This document shows, one piece after another, positions 1 through 7,166 of a stretch of DNA of 33,516 nt. How positions within the stretch are numbered: the stretch's first letter is position 1; each line of letters opens with the position of its first letter. Source of the DNA: Flagellimonas oceanensis (GTDB lineage Bacteria; Bacteroidota; Bacteroidia; Flavobacteriales; Flavobacteriaceae). Location: positions 1 through 33,516 of the forward strand of contig NZ_RZNA01000053.1 of NCBI RefSeq assembly GCF_003992595.1, in the 5' to 3' direction. Under the pieces are notes generated by a model that was not told where the DNA came from, did no database searches, and was given only the letters and a program-made list of their open reading frames with translations. Both the position numbers and the translations under genes were made by a program.

Positions 1-49
1 TGTAGATACCCCGATCTTTAGGACAGTTTCTCTACAAAACTAATATAAT

Positions 50-868
50 TCAAGCCGCTCTCTTAAATAGATCGATAGGTCTTTCATAGTCGATGGACTG
101 GTGTCTTCTTTCATGGTTGTAATAATCAAAGTACTCTGCCAATAACAGATAAAGGTCCATACCGTCCCTTGGAGGGTTCAGGTATATCTTCTCGTATTTT
201 ACATTCCTCCATAGCCTTTCGATAAAGGCATTGTCCGTGGCCCTTCCCTTACCGTCCATGCTCAGGCGTATTCCCTGGCCCAAAACATAATTGGCGAACT
301 CCTCGGCGGTGAACTGGCTCCCCTGGTCCGTATTGAGGATCTCAGGTGTCCCGTGCTCACCTATGGCCTCTTCCAATGTTTCCCTGCACCATTGGGCATC
401 CATGGAATTGGACACGCTCCAGTTCAGGACATAGCGGCTGTGCAGGTCGATGATGGCCACCAGGTAGAGATATCCCTGTTGCATGGGGATATAGGTGATG
501 TCGGTTGCCCATACCTGATTGGGCCTGTCAACTGTCAGGTTGCGTAGCAGGTAGGGATACGTTTTGTGGTCCTTGCACCTTCGGGAGGTGTGCTTTCCCG
601 GAAGTACCGCCCTAAGCCCCATTACCTTGTAATAGAGCCGTTCGATCCGGTTCCTGCTCACTTTATAGCCTTTGTCTTTGGTCAGCCAGATGTGCATCCG
701 CTTGGCCCCTTTGAAAGGGTGGTGGAGATAATGTTCGTCCATCTCCCGCATGAGCTTCAGGTTCAGTTCGGTCTCGCCCCTGGGCTTATAGTACAGCCCG
801 GAACGATGGACCGACAATGTTTCGCATTGTTTTACAATGCTCATCTTGGAATGACCCTTGCGTATCAT
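50..868 (-). CDS. IS3-family transposase OrfB (DDE integrase domain)
   Basis: This is the catalytic half of the IS3 transposase. Numbered from the ATG at 868, it has an N-terminal HTH_21-like region (motif HPFKGAKRMH), then an rve integrase core with D123 (WATDITY), D181 (NTDQGSQF) and E217 (DNAFIERLWR), the DD(35)E spacing of the family. The frame is open upstream to 1045 and is probably expressed mainly as an OrfAB fusion by -1 frameshifting at 910-916; the ATG at 868 is only the best independent start. About 272 residues from that start is normal. No truncation is seen. Confidence 0.92.
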   Translation of the reverse strand: MIRKGHSKMSIVKQCETLSVHRSGLYYKPRGETELNLKLMREMDEHYLHHPFKGAKRMHIWLTKDKGYKVSRNRIERLYYKVMGLRAVLPGKHTSRRCKDHKTYPYLLRNLTVDRPNQVWATDITYIPMQQGYLYLVAIIDLHSRYVLNWSVSNSMDAQWCRETLEEAIGEHGTPEILNTDQGSQFTAEEFANYVLGQGIRLSMDGKGRATDNAFIERLWRNVKYEKIYLNPPRDGMDLYLLLAEYFDYYNHERRHQSIDYERPIDLFKRAA

Positions 869-891
869 TTTTCTGCGTTCGGAGAGTGGTC

Positions 892-1167
892 TCAGCGCAA
901 GGCGTCCTTTAAAAAATCGTTCTCGACCTTCAACTGGCCTATGGCCTTTAGAAGTTTGTCCTTCTCCCTTTCGGTCTCGCTGCGGGCATCCTTCTTGCCC
1001 GATTCGAACACCTGCTCGGCCCCATCGAGGAAATCGCGCTTCCATGCGCTGATCTGGGTCGGGTGTATCTCGTACTTCTGGGCAAGTTCGGCAAGGCTAT
1101 GCCGCTCTTTCAAGGCTTCCAATACCACCTTGGTCTTGAACTTCGGGGTAAACTTTCTTCGTGTCAT
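892..1167 (-). CDS. IS3-family transposase OrfA (HTH)
   Basis: This 91-residue DNA-binding subunit carries a helix-turn-helix of the IS3/IS911 type at residues 5-45 (TRRKFTPKFK start, then ELAQKYEIHPTQISAWKRDF), followed by a leucine-rich coiled coil (KDKLLKAIGQLKVENDFLKD) that mediates multimerisation in this family. It starts 53 bp inside the right end of the element and its stop lies inside the open OrfB frame, which is in the -1 frame relative to it. OrfA alone normally binds the ends and moderates transposition; the OrfAB fusion is the transposase. Confidence 0.92.
   Translation of the reverse strand: MTRRKFTPKFKTKVVLEALKERHSLAELAQKYEIHPTQISAWKRDFLDGAEQVFESGKKDARSETEREKDKLLKAIGQLKVENDFLKDALR
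910..916 (-). other. Programmed -1 frameshift heptamer of the IS3 element
   Basis: On the minus strand the last OrfA codons read GAT TTT TTA AAG, giving the heptamer T TTT TTA in the X XXY YYZ register. Slipping back one base gives TTT TTT AAA and continues exactly in the OrfB frame (F-F-K-G-R-L). Position and register match the known IS3-family mechanism; a downstream stimulatory structure was not established. Confidence 0.75.
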
Positions 1168-1220
1168 ATTCAGTAAATTTAATGATTAAACTTACTGCCC
1201 TAATTTTTGGGGTATCTACA

Positions 1221-1336
1221 CCAGGAGTCCTTAAGGAATCTACCAATTGAGAATTTATTTTAGGCTCTCTTTCTATAAATGACTCTTCTGCCAATGATGC
1301 TGGTGTGAAAATTTTGGTTGTTTTATAGATTTCCAT
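1221..1336 (-). pseudogene. 5' remnant of an ATPase-like gene cut by the IS3 element
   Basis: An ATG at 1336 opens a frame of about 39 codons that runs straight into the right inverted repeat of the IS. The peptide (MEIYKTTKIFTPASLAEE..., then FIEREPKI and LVDSLRTPG) resembles the N-terminus of Bacteroidota AAA/STAND-type NTPases, in which a segment like this with a TPG leads into strand beta-1 and a Walker A loop. The IS would have landed a few residues before the P-loop, so no active ATPase can be made from here. The family is assigned from memory of such N-termini; the remainder of the gene lies outside the window or is lost. Confidence 0.5.
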
Positions 1337-1403
1337 TAGTTGTGAATTTTATTCTATACAAGAATTTAAAGCAATAAAAAATGTTTCCGCATTAATAACT
1401 CAT

Positions 1404-2195
1404 TTACTTTTCTGATTTCTCCATTTCTTCCTCTTTGTCCTCCTCTTTAGAACCAGATTGTAATTCAGACAAAGTTTTTAATCTCATTTCTTTTATGAAA
1501 CCTACTAGGGTTGTGATTTTCTTCTCTTTTGAAGCTTTTATATCTTTGTAGATGGTATATGGGCTAATTCCAGCAAGAGTAAACAGTTCTTGTAATCCTG
1601 CAACACTTTGTGGTCCTCCGGTTCTATATTTTGAAGACAACAGTTTATTATATTTATTCTCAATTTCTTCTAATAATGGTTTGAACTTTTTAAGTTTTTT
1701 AGGTAAAACACCACCATTTTTCAAATAATTGTCCATGTCTCGATAAATAGATATTCTATTAAGATTAACGATATCCGATGAGAATTGATTAATTAACAAA
1801 TTCGTTTTCCACCTTAGATTTGCATATTTATTTTGAATTTCTTGCCTAATTTTTATGTCTGATTCTTTCTGCTTAGACCAGATCTCTTTCCAAGGTTTAT
1901 GTTGATTGTTTAAATTGTTTAATTCATTTTCTAAAGAGCGTGTGTCACTTGATTGTTCAAGAAGAAGTTCTTTTTTCTTTATATCGTCTTCAATTTTTTT
2001 TAATGAGTCTTTGCGGTCAATTTCTCTTTGAATGTACCTTGCTTCAGACCATAATATTTTGTTTTCTGAAATCTCTTTAATAGTGTTTAAATATGCGATA
2101 AACCCTAATTTTTTAGGCTCATCAAGGGAATATTGAGCAGATAAAGAGCTAATTACGATTAGGTTAATGGATAATAGTAGAATTATTTTTTTCAT
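1404..2195 (-). CDS. Secreted coiled-coil protein, function unknown
   Basis: The chosen start is the ATG at 2195 because it is followed directly by a classical signal peptide (MKKIILLLSINLIVISSLSAQ, cleavage after about residue 21); an upstream in-frame ATG at 2231 would bury the signal. The mature part of about 240 residues is rich in Lys, Glu, Asn and Leu, with predicted coiled coil around residues 45-130 (repeated KK.ELL, LENELNNLNNQ). It ends in a very acidic and lysine-rich tail (KEEDKEEEMEKSEK). It is probably periplasmic. It has no recognised domain and its base composition is AT-rich, like the neighbouring mobile region. It may belong with the ATPase remnant as cargo of an inserted element. 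Confidence 0.7.
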   Translation of the reverse strand: MKKIILLLSINLIVISSLSAQYSLDEPKKLGFIAYLNTIKEISENKILWSEARYIQREIDRKDSLKKIEDDIKKKELLLEQSSDTRSLENELNNLNNQHKPWKEIWSKQKESDIKIRQEIQNKYANLRWKTNLLINQFSSDIVNLNRISIYRDMDNYLKNGGVLPKKLKKFKPLLEEIENKYNKLLSSKYRTGGPQSVAGLQELFTLAGISPYTIYKDIKASKEKKITTLVGFIKEMRLKTLSELQSGSKEEDKEEEMEKSEK

Positions 2196-2491
2196 TTTTA
2201 AATAGTTTGGCAACATAGCTTTAATGGTCAAATTAATTGACTAATCTTTGCGACATTCATAAACAATTAAGGTCTTGATAATAAATAGTCTGGGGGAAAG
2301 AGTTCTAAAAATAAACAAGATATATTAAAAAGAACTGAATAAAAACCTTAAAAAATCTATGGGTTTCACACAATTACAGTGTTGAATAACAGGTAATTTA
2401 ATTTTATCTTGATGATCCTCTTACTTATCACATTTGCTTATGATAGTTTCTAGGAGTAATATTTTGTATCTCAAATTCGCTATCTTGGGAT

Positions 2492-3169
2492 ATGGAAAAA
2501 TTGGGCAACATTTTGGCCATTTGGATTCATAAACAAAGAACGTTGTCTAGAAAAATGGAGTCCAAAGCCAGACATCTTTCCCTTAATGGGCTTTCCGCCT
2601 TAATTATCATAATAAGCTTTATACCCCTAACCCTTCTTTTTTTCATTAGCGGAAAGAATTATACTTGGCTACAGATATCTACCTACTATATTTTTCAGTT
2701 ACTACTATTGTCAATAGCTCTTGTGTTTGTAATTGGCTGGTTTAAGGCTAAAGAAATGGCAAATGTTGATGTAGAAGGCTTCTCATTTATAGAGCTGTCA
2801 TTTAAAAAAATAGACAAGGAATATTTTGGGTTTGATGAATCCGATATTGAAAATTTAGAGCTTTTGACAAACCTTTTGCCTTCCAAAGAAAAGATAGTCA
2901 TCAGGGAAGTGCCAAAGAACAAGCAATCGGGTAACCTTAGGTTTCTTTTTTCCTTTTTGGACCATATTATTGAAGATGGCATTCAAGAAATTGGAAAGGA
3001 ATCAAGGGACTCACTTTCCAGATTGGTTCAAAAAAAATTTTCCTTTGACGGTTCTGAAATTAACCCAAACACTTTTGCATCCAGTTACTCAAAATGGTCA
3101 CAAAAGACCAAGGAAGGCGATTATGACGATACCCGAAAAGCAATAGCCAAAGCACTTGGAATCTCCTAA
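2492..3169 (+). CDS. Two-TM membrane protein of the mobilisation region, function unknown
   Basis: This is a 225-residue protein with a short basic N-terminus, two transmembrane helices at about residues 33-53 and 63-83, and a soluble C-terminal region of about 135 residues that is probably cytoplasmic. No Pfam family is recognised. It sits upstream of, and on the same strand as, the HTH and mobilisation genes, a position where Bacteroidota mobilisable elements often carry conserved accessory membrane proteins. I infer that it belongs to the element, but nothing in the sequence shows a role in transfer. The ATG at 2492 gives a plausible cytosolic amphipathic leader, and the next in-frame Met (codon 22) is also possible. 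Confidence 0.7.
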   Translation: MEKLGNILAIWIHKQRTLSRKMESKARHLSLNGLSALIIIISFIPLTLLFFISGKNYTWLQISTYYIFQLLLLSIALVFVIGWFKAKEMANVDVEGFSFIELSFKKIDKEYFGFDESDIENLELLTNLLPSKEKIVIREVPKNKQSGNLRFLFSFLDHIIEDGIQEIGKESRDSLSRLVQKKFSFDGSEINPNTFASSYSKWSQKTKEGDYDDTRKAIAKALGIS

Positions 3170-3259
3170 TTAGTATAGATTTTTTGTGCCACCCCCGAAA
3201 ACAAAAGGCAATTAAAGCGCAATCTTCATTTCCCTATTTTTCACTTGCATCAGGTGATA

Positions 3260-3297
3260 TATGTTTGTCGTGTACAAAAAAGTAAGCGGCCGTTTAC
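3260..3297 (+). promoter_or_regulatory. Putative promoter -7 box and palindrome before the HTH gene
   Basis: TATGTTTG at 3260-3267 fits the Bacteroidota -7 box TAnnTTTG; no good -33 TTG lies at the usual distance, so the promoter is only partly supported. At 3282-3297 an imperfect 16-bp palindrome (GTAAGCGGCCGTTTAC) lies between the expected transcription start and the ATG at 3328, a natural place for an autoregulatory operator of the HTH protein. Confidence 0.4.
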
Positions 3298-3327
3298 ATA
3301 TTCTCTAATTCCAAAAAATCAAAAGTT

Positions 3328-3621
3328 ATGGAAGAGCAACAGAATGTGTTGACATTACTCAAAGAAATCAAACTTATCCTAGGCCACCAGAAAAAGGTCA
3401 TGAATGTGGAAGACCTTGCTGCCTATACCGGACTTTCCAAAAGTAAGATATACAAGCTTACCTCGTTGAAGCTCATCCCTATGAGCAATAATGAACATAT
3501 CCGTCAAATATTTTTTGATAAGGATACCATCGACAAATGGCTGATGGGCGACCCTAACCTATCTGATGAATTTCTGGAAGAGAAGTTCAATCAACAGCTT
3601 CGAAGAAAGAAAAACCGCTGA
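3328..3621 (+). CDS. Helix-turn-helix DNA-binding protein (excisionase/AlpA-like)
   Basis: This 97-residue protein has a winged-HTH of the HTH_17/excisionase type at about residues 23-70: MNVEDLAAYTGLSKSKIYKL is the HTH, and the segment ending in IFFDKDTIDKWLMG is the strand and third helix usual in these proteins. The N-terminus (residues 1-20) is a short helical extension and the C-terminus is basic (QLRRKKNR). In Bacteroidota mobilisable and conjugative elements this type of protein precedes the mob genes and acts in excision or in mob-gene control. Its position 286 bp upstream of bfmA with an intervening repeat region fits that. Its target is unknown. Confidence 0.85.
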   Translation: MEEQQNVLTLLKEIKLILGHQKKVMNVEDLAAYTGLSKSKIYKLTSLKLIPMSNNEHIRQIFFDKDTIDKWLMGDPNLSDEFLEEKFNQQLRRKKNR

Positions 3622-3907
3622 GTTTATTGATGCCCTTTACTCCAATGAAAAGTATTTCGGTTTTCACGCTTGCGTGAAAATAGGAATAGCAAGAGGGTGA
3701 TGCGTAGATTGCGCCATCACAGTTGTTTTCGGGTCTTCAACAAGTTGAAAACCAGTTAATTGAGGTGATTTCGGATTACTGTGCAAAAAAGAAGGCTACA
3801 GTAGACTTTTCCGAAATCTACAGTAAACCCTTTGGGAAGCCCAGTAAACACTGGAAATTTTTGACGCAAAAATTGACGCAATTTCACTAAAAAACAAAAT
3901 CGCACCT
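3622..3907 (+). other. Repeat-rich spacer before the mob genes, candidate oriT
   Basis: No convincing gene is present, although 3708-3890 is an open stretch of 60 codons without an ATG. It holds a perfect 9-bp inverted repeat TTTTCACGC/GCGTGAAAA at 3661-3669 and 3672-3680, an imperfect GATGCG...CGCCATC pair just after it, CTACAGTA written twice around 3796-3826, a perfect CCAGT-aaac-ACTGG at 3841-3854, and TTGACGCAA twice at 3861-3869 and 3873-3881. Such hairpins directly upstream of relaxosome genes are typical of oriT regions. No nic site is assigned. Confidence 0.45.
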
Positions 3908-4492
3908 ATGGAAAAGCAATCAACGAATGACAGAACAAAGAAAGGAACAGGTGGTTATTCCAACATCACGGTAAAGAAAGAAACGGCCACACGCTTTCGC
4001 AGCTATTCCAAAAGGTTCAGCAAATCCCATAGTGAGGTCTTGGATGGAATGATACAATACTTCAAGGAGAACAACCTTGACCCTTTTGGAGAGGGAACAA
4101 AGATCATCCTTGACAGTATCAAAAAATTGGAAGTGAAAATGATGAAAAAATTCGATAGGATCATCGCCATTATCAAGAACATGGAAAAGACCAGTATCCG
4201 GCCCACCTATGAAATGGTACTCATTCTTTATGAGGCCTATGTAAAGGATGGGAGGAAACGTAAGCCCGAACAAGTTAAAATTCAGGAAGAGCGAATGGAT
4301 TTTTTGGAGCCTAGAAACACTGTTCCGAAAACAGAGCACGATAGAATACTCCGTGAATTTGAAAACTATAAAAAGCGCTGCAATAAAATCCTCAAAAAGG
4401 TGGAGAAGGTGGAGCCTATGATGGGAAAGCCGTATCTAAAGATCAATATGGGCATCGGGGATTTTGAAAGCCTGAAATACAAATTAAAATAA
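3908..4492 (+). CDS. bfmA: BfmA/BtgA-family mobilisation protein
   Basis: This 194-residue protein resembles the relaxosome accessory proteins BfmA/BtgA of Bacteroides mobilisable elements. Residues 15-60 (GYSNITVKKETATRFRSYSK, then HSEVLDGMIQYFKE) look like the ribbon-helix-helix-like DNA-binding N-terminus of that family, followed by a helical region at 60-110 with many Met and Lys and a basic C-terminal half. It is predicted to bind oriT and help the relaxase nick. It precedes mobB with only a 5-bp gap, so the two are surely co-transcribed and probably translationally coupled. The start at 3908 follows the repeat-rich spacer without an obvious ribosome-binding sequence. Confidence 0.85.
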   Translation: MEKQSTNDRTKKGTGGYSNITVKKETATRFRSYSKRFSKSHSEVLDGMIQYFKENNLDPFGEGTKIILDSIKKLEVKMMKKFDRIIAIIKNMEKTSIRPTYEMVLILYEAYVKDGRKRKPEQVKIQEERMDFLEPRNTVPKTEHDRILREFENYKKRCNKILKKVEKVEPMMGKPYLKINMGIGDFESLKYKLK

Positions 4493-4497
4493 CGCTT

Positions 4498-5520
4498 ATG
4501 TACCTTACCATCTCGGCACAGAAAATGGGCAGTACCTACAACTCCAGTGTAGGGAACTATGTGGACTATCTGGAAAAGGAAAACGAGGACAGATTGCCCG
4601 AACAGAGGGAGGAATTCTTTGACCATGAAAATGACAACGTAAGCCCTGAAACGGACATCGATGAAATAGATGCCAATACCGCCAAATTAAGGCAGAAGGA
4701 CCCGAAATTCTACTCCATAGTGGTCAGTCCCAACCAAAGGGAACTGAAGGCCATCGGCAATGATCCAAATATGCTCAGGGAATATACAAGGAAGCTCATG
4801 GAGGACTATGCCAAGAGTTTCCATAGGAACCAAGAGGTCAAGGCCGAGAACCTGAAGTACTATGCCAAGATAGAACATGAACGCACCTATCGGGGCCTTG
4901 ACAGGCAGGTACAGGAGAATGCCCCCTATCGAAAGGAGATAGCAAGGCTCAGGAACGAGATACGGAAAGTGGAACGGGGCGAGTCCATCGGCAATGTCAA
5001 AGAACTCGAAAAAAGAATCAAAGAGCAAGAAAGAATGGCCCCGCACAAACAGAACGGGCAACTGGTGGCCGCAGGGATGCAAAAAGAGGGGCCACAGACC
5101 CATATCCATATCATGGTAAGTAGAAGGGACGTGACGAATACCTATACCCTTTCCCCAATGGCCAAGCACAGGGCATCCGAAGTAGAACTGAACGGAAAGA
5201 CGGTCAAAAGGGGATTTGATAGGGACAGTTTCTACCAAACCGCAGAGAAGACCTTTGATAGGACAACAGGATTTAAAAGGAACTATGTGGAATCCTATGT
5301 TGGGAGAAAGGCCCATGCCAAGGAACCGGGGAAGTTCTTTGCCAAGGTGATGGGACTGCCCACCAAGGAAAAGGATATGGCCTTCAAACTACTTAAAACA
5401 ATGGGTGTCAAAGCTCCAAGTATCCCGACCAATAAGGTGCAAATGGCGGCCAAGATCATCAAAGTCCTTGGAAGGGGGATCAATAAGGCTAGGGGCACAG
5501 GTGAGGATATGGGCTATTGA
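4498..5520 (+). CDS. mobB: MobB-type relaxase-like mobilisation protein (DUF5712)
   Basis: This 340-residue protein matches the layout of the MobB/BtgB mobilisation proteins (DUF5712). Residues 10-25 hold GSTYNSSVGNYVDYLEKEN with Tyr14 and Tyr21 as candidate nicking tyrosines; 69-77 read PKFYSIVVS; a charged helical insert covers 140-185; and residues 201-207 read THIHIMV, whose alternating histidines (H202, H204) resemble the metal-binding strand of HUH relaxases. A basic C-terminal region of about 100 residues follows. With BfmA it would nick oriT and lead the strand into a conjugative pore supplied by another element; no coupling protein or type IV secretion genes are present. The assignment to a family is firm; the catalytic residues are inferred. 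Confidence 0.85.
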   Translation: MYLTISAQKMGSTYNSSVGNYVDYLEKENEDRLPEQREEFFDHENDNVSPETDIDEIDANTAKLRQKDPKFYSIVVSPNQRELKAIGNDPNMLREYTRKLMEDYAKSFHRNQEVKAENLKYYAKIEHERTYRGLDRQVQENAPYRKEIARLRNEIRKVERGESIGNVKELEKRIKEQERMAPHKQNGQLVAAGMQKEGPQTHIHIMVSRRDVTNTYTLSPMAKHRASEVELNGKTVKRGFDRDSFYQTAEKTFDRTTGFKRNYVESYVGRKAHAKEPGKFFAKVMGLPTKEKDMAFKLLKTMGVKAPSIPTNKVQMAAKIIKVLGRGINKARGTGEDMGY

Positions 5521-5541
5521 AATCCAAGAAGTAGGTTGCGC

Positions 5542-5597
5542 CCTATCGTGTTTTTGCTTTACGCTTATCTTCCCGAACACTACAAAAACCCGATAGG
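5542..5597 (+). repeat. 14-bp imperfect inverted repeat after mobB
   Basis: CCTATCGTGTTTTT at 5542-5555 pairs with AAAAACCCGATAGG at 5584-5597 (13 of 14 positions). It starts 22 bp after the mobB stop. It could be a transcript-stabilising hairpin, a weak terminator, or an end of the IS110 target region; the 28-nt loop argues against a simple terminator. Confidence 0.45.
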
Positions 5598-5683
5598 ATC
5601 CATGCGCAAAAGTTGGGGGTAAGTATTCTATGGACTTTCCAAATAAATTCTCAACTTTTTTTAGATTATTTTCCCGTTCAATC

Positions 5684-5711
5684 CGCCCCGTCTTTTTGTG
5701 GGGGGCGTTTT
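5684..5711 (+). terminator. GC-rich hairpin with T-run between mobB and the IS110 gene
   Basis: CGCCCC (5684-5689) pairs with GGGGCG (5702-5707) and is followed by TTTT. The stem is short (6 bp) but all G-C, and it lies about 160 bp after mobB on its strand, consistent with an intrinsic terminator for the mob transcript, also protecting the convergent recombinase gene. Confidence 0.4.
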
Positions 5712-5728
5712 GAAGGAAAAATAATGTT

Positions 5729-6724
5729 TTAGGTAATGTGCCCGTAGAGGTTCACGTATGGGGTTCCCCTTTGTATCACGGCAAAGACCCTGGACAACAA
5801 TTTGTTCCTAATGATATTGATGGTACTCATCTTGTTCTTTCCCATGGCCACTCTGCGTTGGTAATATTCCCGTATTTCAAGGTTGTGTCTGATGGATGAT
5901 TTGGCACACATATCCAAAAGACTTTTCATCTTTTTGTTCGCAAGCTGACTAATCCTAGGCCTTCCCTTGAGGCTGGTCCCCGATTGATTGGGAAATGGTG
6001 CCACTCCACAGTATGACGCAAACTGTCTTGAGTTCTTGAACTTGGTAAATCCTTCAGTGAAGACCATTAGGTGTAGGGCTGCCTGATTCCCAATGCATTT
6101 GATGGAGAGCAATAGTTCGAACTTTCGGGCCATTTCCCTATCTGAGGAAATGATGGCCTCCATTTCTGTTCCAATGGCGTCGATTTGAACTGATAGTTCC
6201 TTGATCATTTTTTTCTGTACCCCTAGCAATAGTTTGGGCATTTCTTTCCCGAACACTTTTTTTTGCTCTTTCAGGCTGGCTTTGTAACCGGCCCTTTGCC
6301 TTACCAGTCTTTCCCGTAACGACAGGAGCTTTTTCAGGGTCCTTATTTCTTTTGGGGCGACTTGGGAGGGCTGGATTTCTTCGCGGAGCCTATAGGCGTA
6401 GGTTGCGATTTTTTCGGCATCTACCCTGTCATCCTTTCCCCTTGATATACCTAGGGACCTTTTGATCTCAAGTCCGGGAATGATGGAGAAGGGCAGCTTA
6501 TTGTTCGAGAGAAATTCGGACAGCCGTTCGGAGTATAGCCCTGTATGCTCAAAGGCGAAGAAGATCATTTCCCTTGGATGGACAGTGTTGGCCAAAACCC
6601 ATTTTACCAAAAGGGACATTCCCTTTTCCGTGTTCTCAAAAGTGGCCGACCGCTTGTTTGAATGGATACTTGCATCGAGGGTGGCCTTGCTCACATCGAT
6701 GCCGATGGTCTCTTTGATTTCCAT
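5729..6724 (-). CDS. IS110-family DEDD recombinase (transposase)
   Basis: This 331-residue protein has the two-domain architecture of IS110 recombinases. The N-terminal DEDD RuvC-like domain shows D10 (GIDVSKATLD), E59 (FEHTGLY), D99 and D102 (KDDRVDAEKIA). A coiled coil follows at about 125-205. The C-terminal Transposase_20 domain (residues 205-320) contains GVAPFPNQSGTSLKG, with S248 at the position of the catalytic serine. Both active sites look intact. IS110 elements do not make terminal inverted repeats or target duplications and use an element-encoded bridge RNA; the long structured region just upstream of this gene (6725-7000) is where that RNA would be expected in the IS110 subgroup. 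The ends of the element cannot be fixed from one copy. Confidence 0.93.
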   Translation of the reverse strand: MEIKETIGIDVSKATLDASIHSNKRSATFENTEKGMSLLVKWVLANTVHPREMIFFAFEHTGLYSERLSEFLSNNKLPFSIIPGLEIKRSLGISRGKDDRVDAEKIATYAYRLREEIQPSQVAPKEIRTLKKLLSLRERLVRQRAGYKASLKEQKKVFGKEMPKLLLGVQKKMIKELSVQIDAIGTEMEAIISSDREMARKFELLLSIKCIGNQAALHLMVFTEGFTKFKNSRQFASYCGVAPFPNQSGTSLKGRPRISQLANKKMKSLLDMCAKSSIRHNLEIREYYQRRVAMGKNKMSTINIIRNKLLSRVFAVIQRGTPYVNLYGHIT

Positions 6725-6814
6725 AACTTTATAATGTTTTAAAATGGTTACGTTGACTAAAACCTTTAATAGGGGATTCCTAAAATTCTATCTGGTCCTT
6801 TGTAACCTGATTAG

Positions 6815-6884
6815 AAGAGAATGGGGACTAATACTTACCATGGGCCGTTAACCCAGGATTTGGGTGAGTTCACCCCATTCTCTT
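6815..6884 (-). ncRNA. Candidate IS110 bridge RNA structure
   Basis: A perfect 12-bp inverted repeat, AAGAGAATGGGG at 6815-6826 and CCCCATTCTCTT at 6873-6884, encloses a second hairpin ACCCA-ggatt-TGGGT at 6851-6865. It lies 90-160 bp upstream of the recombinase start, inside the untranslated leader, as the bridge RNA does in IS110-group elements such as IS621. The full RNA is probably longer than this stem. Guide loops could not be assigned because the element ends and target are not known; a simple terminator or attenuator is the main alternative. Confidence 0.45.
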
Positions 6885-7009
6885 TTTAAAAACCAAAGTT
6901 ATCCACAAAAAAGGAAGTTATGAGTCTCCCCCGGACCCCCTCTTTTCAACATCATAAACAATGGTTTTAAATAGAAAGTTAATCTAAAGGGATTTGGGAC
7001 GCTTGCAGC

Positions 7010-7036
7010 GCAAAACGATGTTTCGTTTGCTTTTTT
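7010..7036 (+). terminator. Terminator-like hairpin with T6 tail
   Basis: GCAAAACG (7010-7017) pairs with CGTTTGC (7024-7030) with one bulged A and a 6-nt loop, followed by TTTTTT and further T-rich sequence. It has the shape of an intrinsic terminator reading on the + strand, yet no gene is seen on that strand upstream after mobB. It may be a hairpin left by an older insertion or mark a small + strand transcript. Confidence 0.4.
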
Positions 7037-7166
7037 ATTTTTAAAGCCTGTTTAATGGGGTGGAACTGAGCGGGACCCCACTCGAACCCTTAATAAATAC
7101 AATTTTTGACGTTTCCGGATACCCTAAGAATCAGTTAAGTTTCTGACTATTTTAATCAGTTATTCA

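Larger units (their letters stand above)
1..1220 (-). mobile_element. IS3-family insertion sequence, complete
   Basis: The two ends form imperfect inverted repeats of about 27 bp. The left end (1-27) and the reverse complement of the right end (1194-1220) both begin TGTAGATACCCC, then differ at five or six positions while sharing TTAGG.CAGT. Between them lie orfA and orfB in the IS3 arrangement, read on the minus strand. The left end is base 1 of the window, so only one flank is visible and the target-site duplication cannot be checked. The right end cuts an ATPase-like gene. The element looks intact, since both reading frames are open and the catalytic triad is present. Confidence 0.93.
6725..7166. 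other. Leader/flank of IS110 without a gene
   Basis: This 442-bp stretch has no credible coding region. It contains the folded segment at 6815-6884, the +-strand terminator-like hairpin at 7010-7036, and an unstructured flank leading to the Mrr-like gene. One boundary of the IS110 element must lie within it, since such elements carry a non-coding end of some 100-300 bp upstream of the recombinase. Confidence 0.5.

Noticed and set aside
566..1189. Plus-strand open frame of about 200 codons over the IS3 element
   Set aside because: It overlaps both transposase frames in antisense and shows no family; the DDE motifs prove the minus-strand coding.
4687..5316. Long antisense open frame opposite mobB
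   Set aside because: It is the shadow of the mobB coding frame; it has a hydrophobic, Leu/Pro-biased composition without a family, while the sense frame carries clear motifs.
3908..5520. A full integrative conjugative element
   Set aside because: Only mobilisation genes are present; no coupling ATPase, tra genes, or integrase were seen. A mobilisable element fits better.
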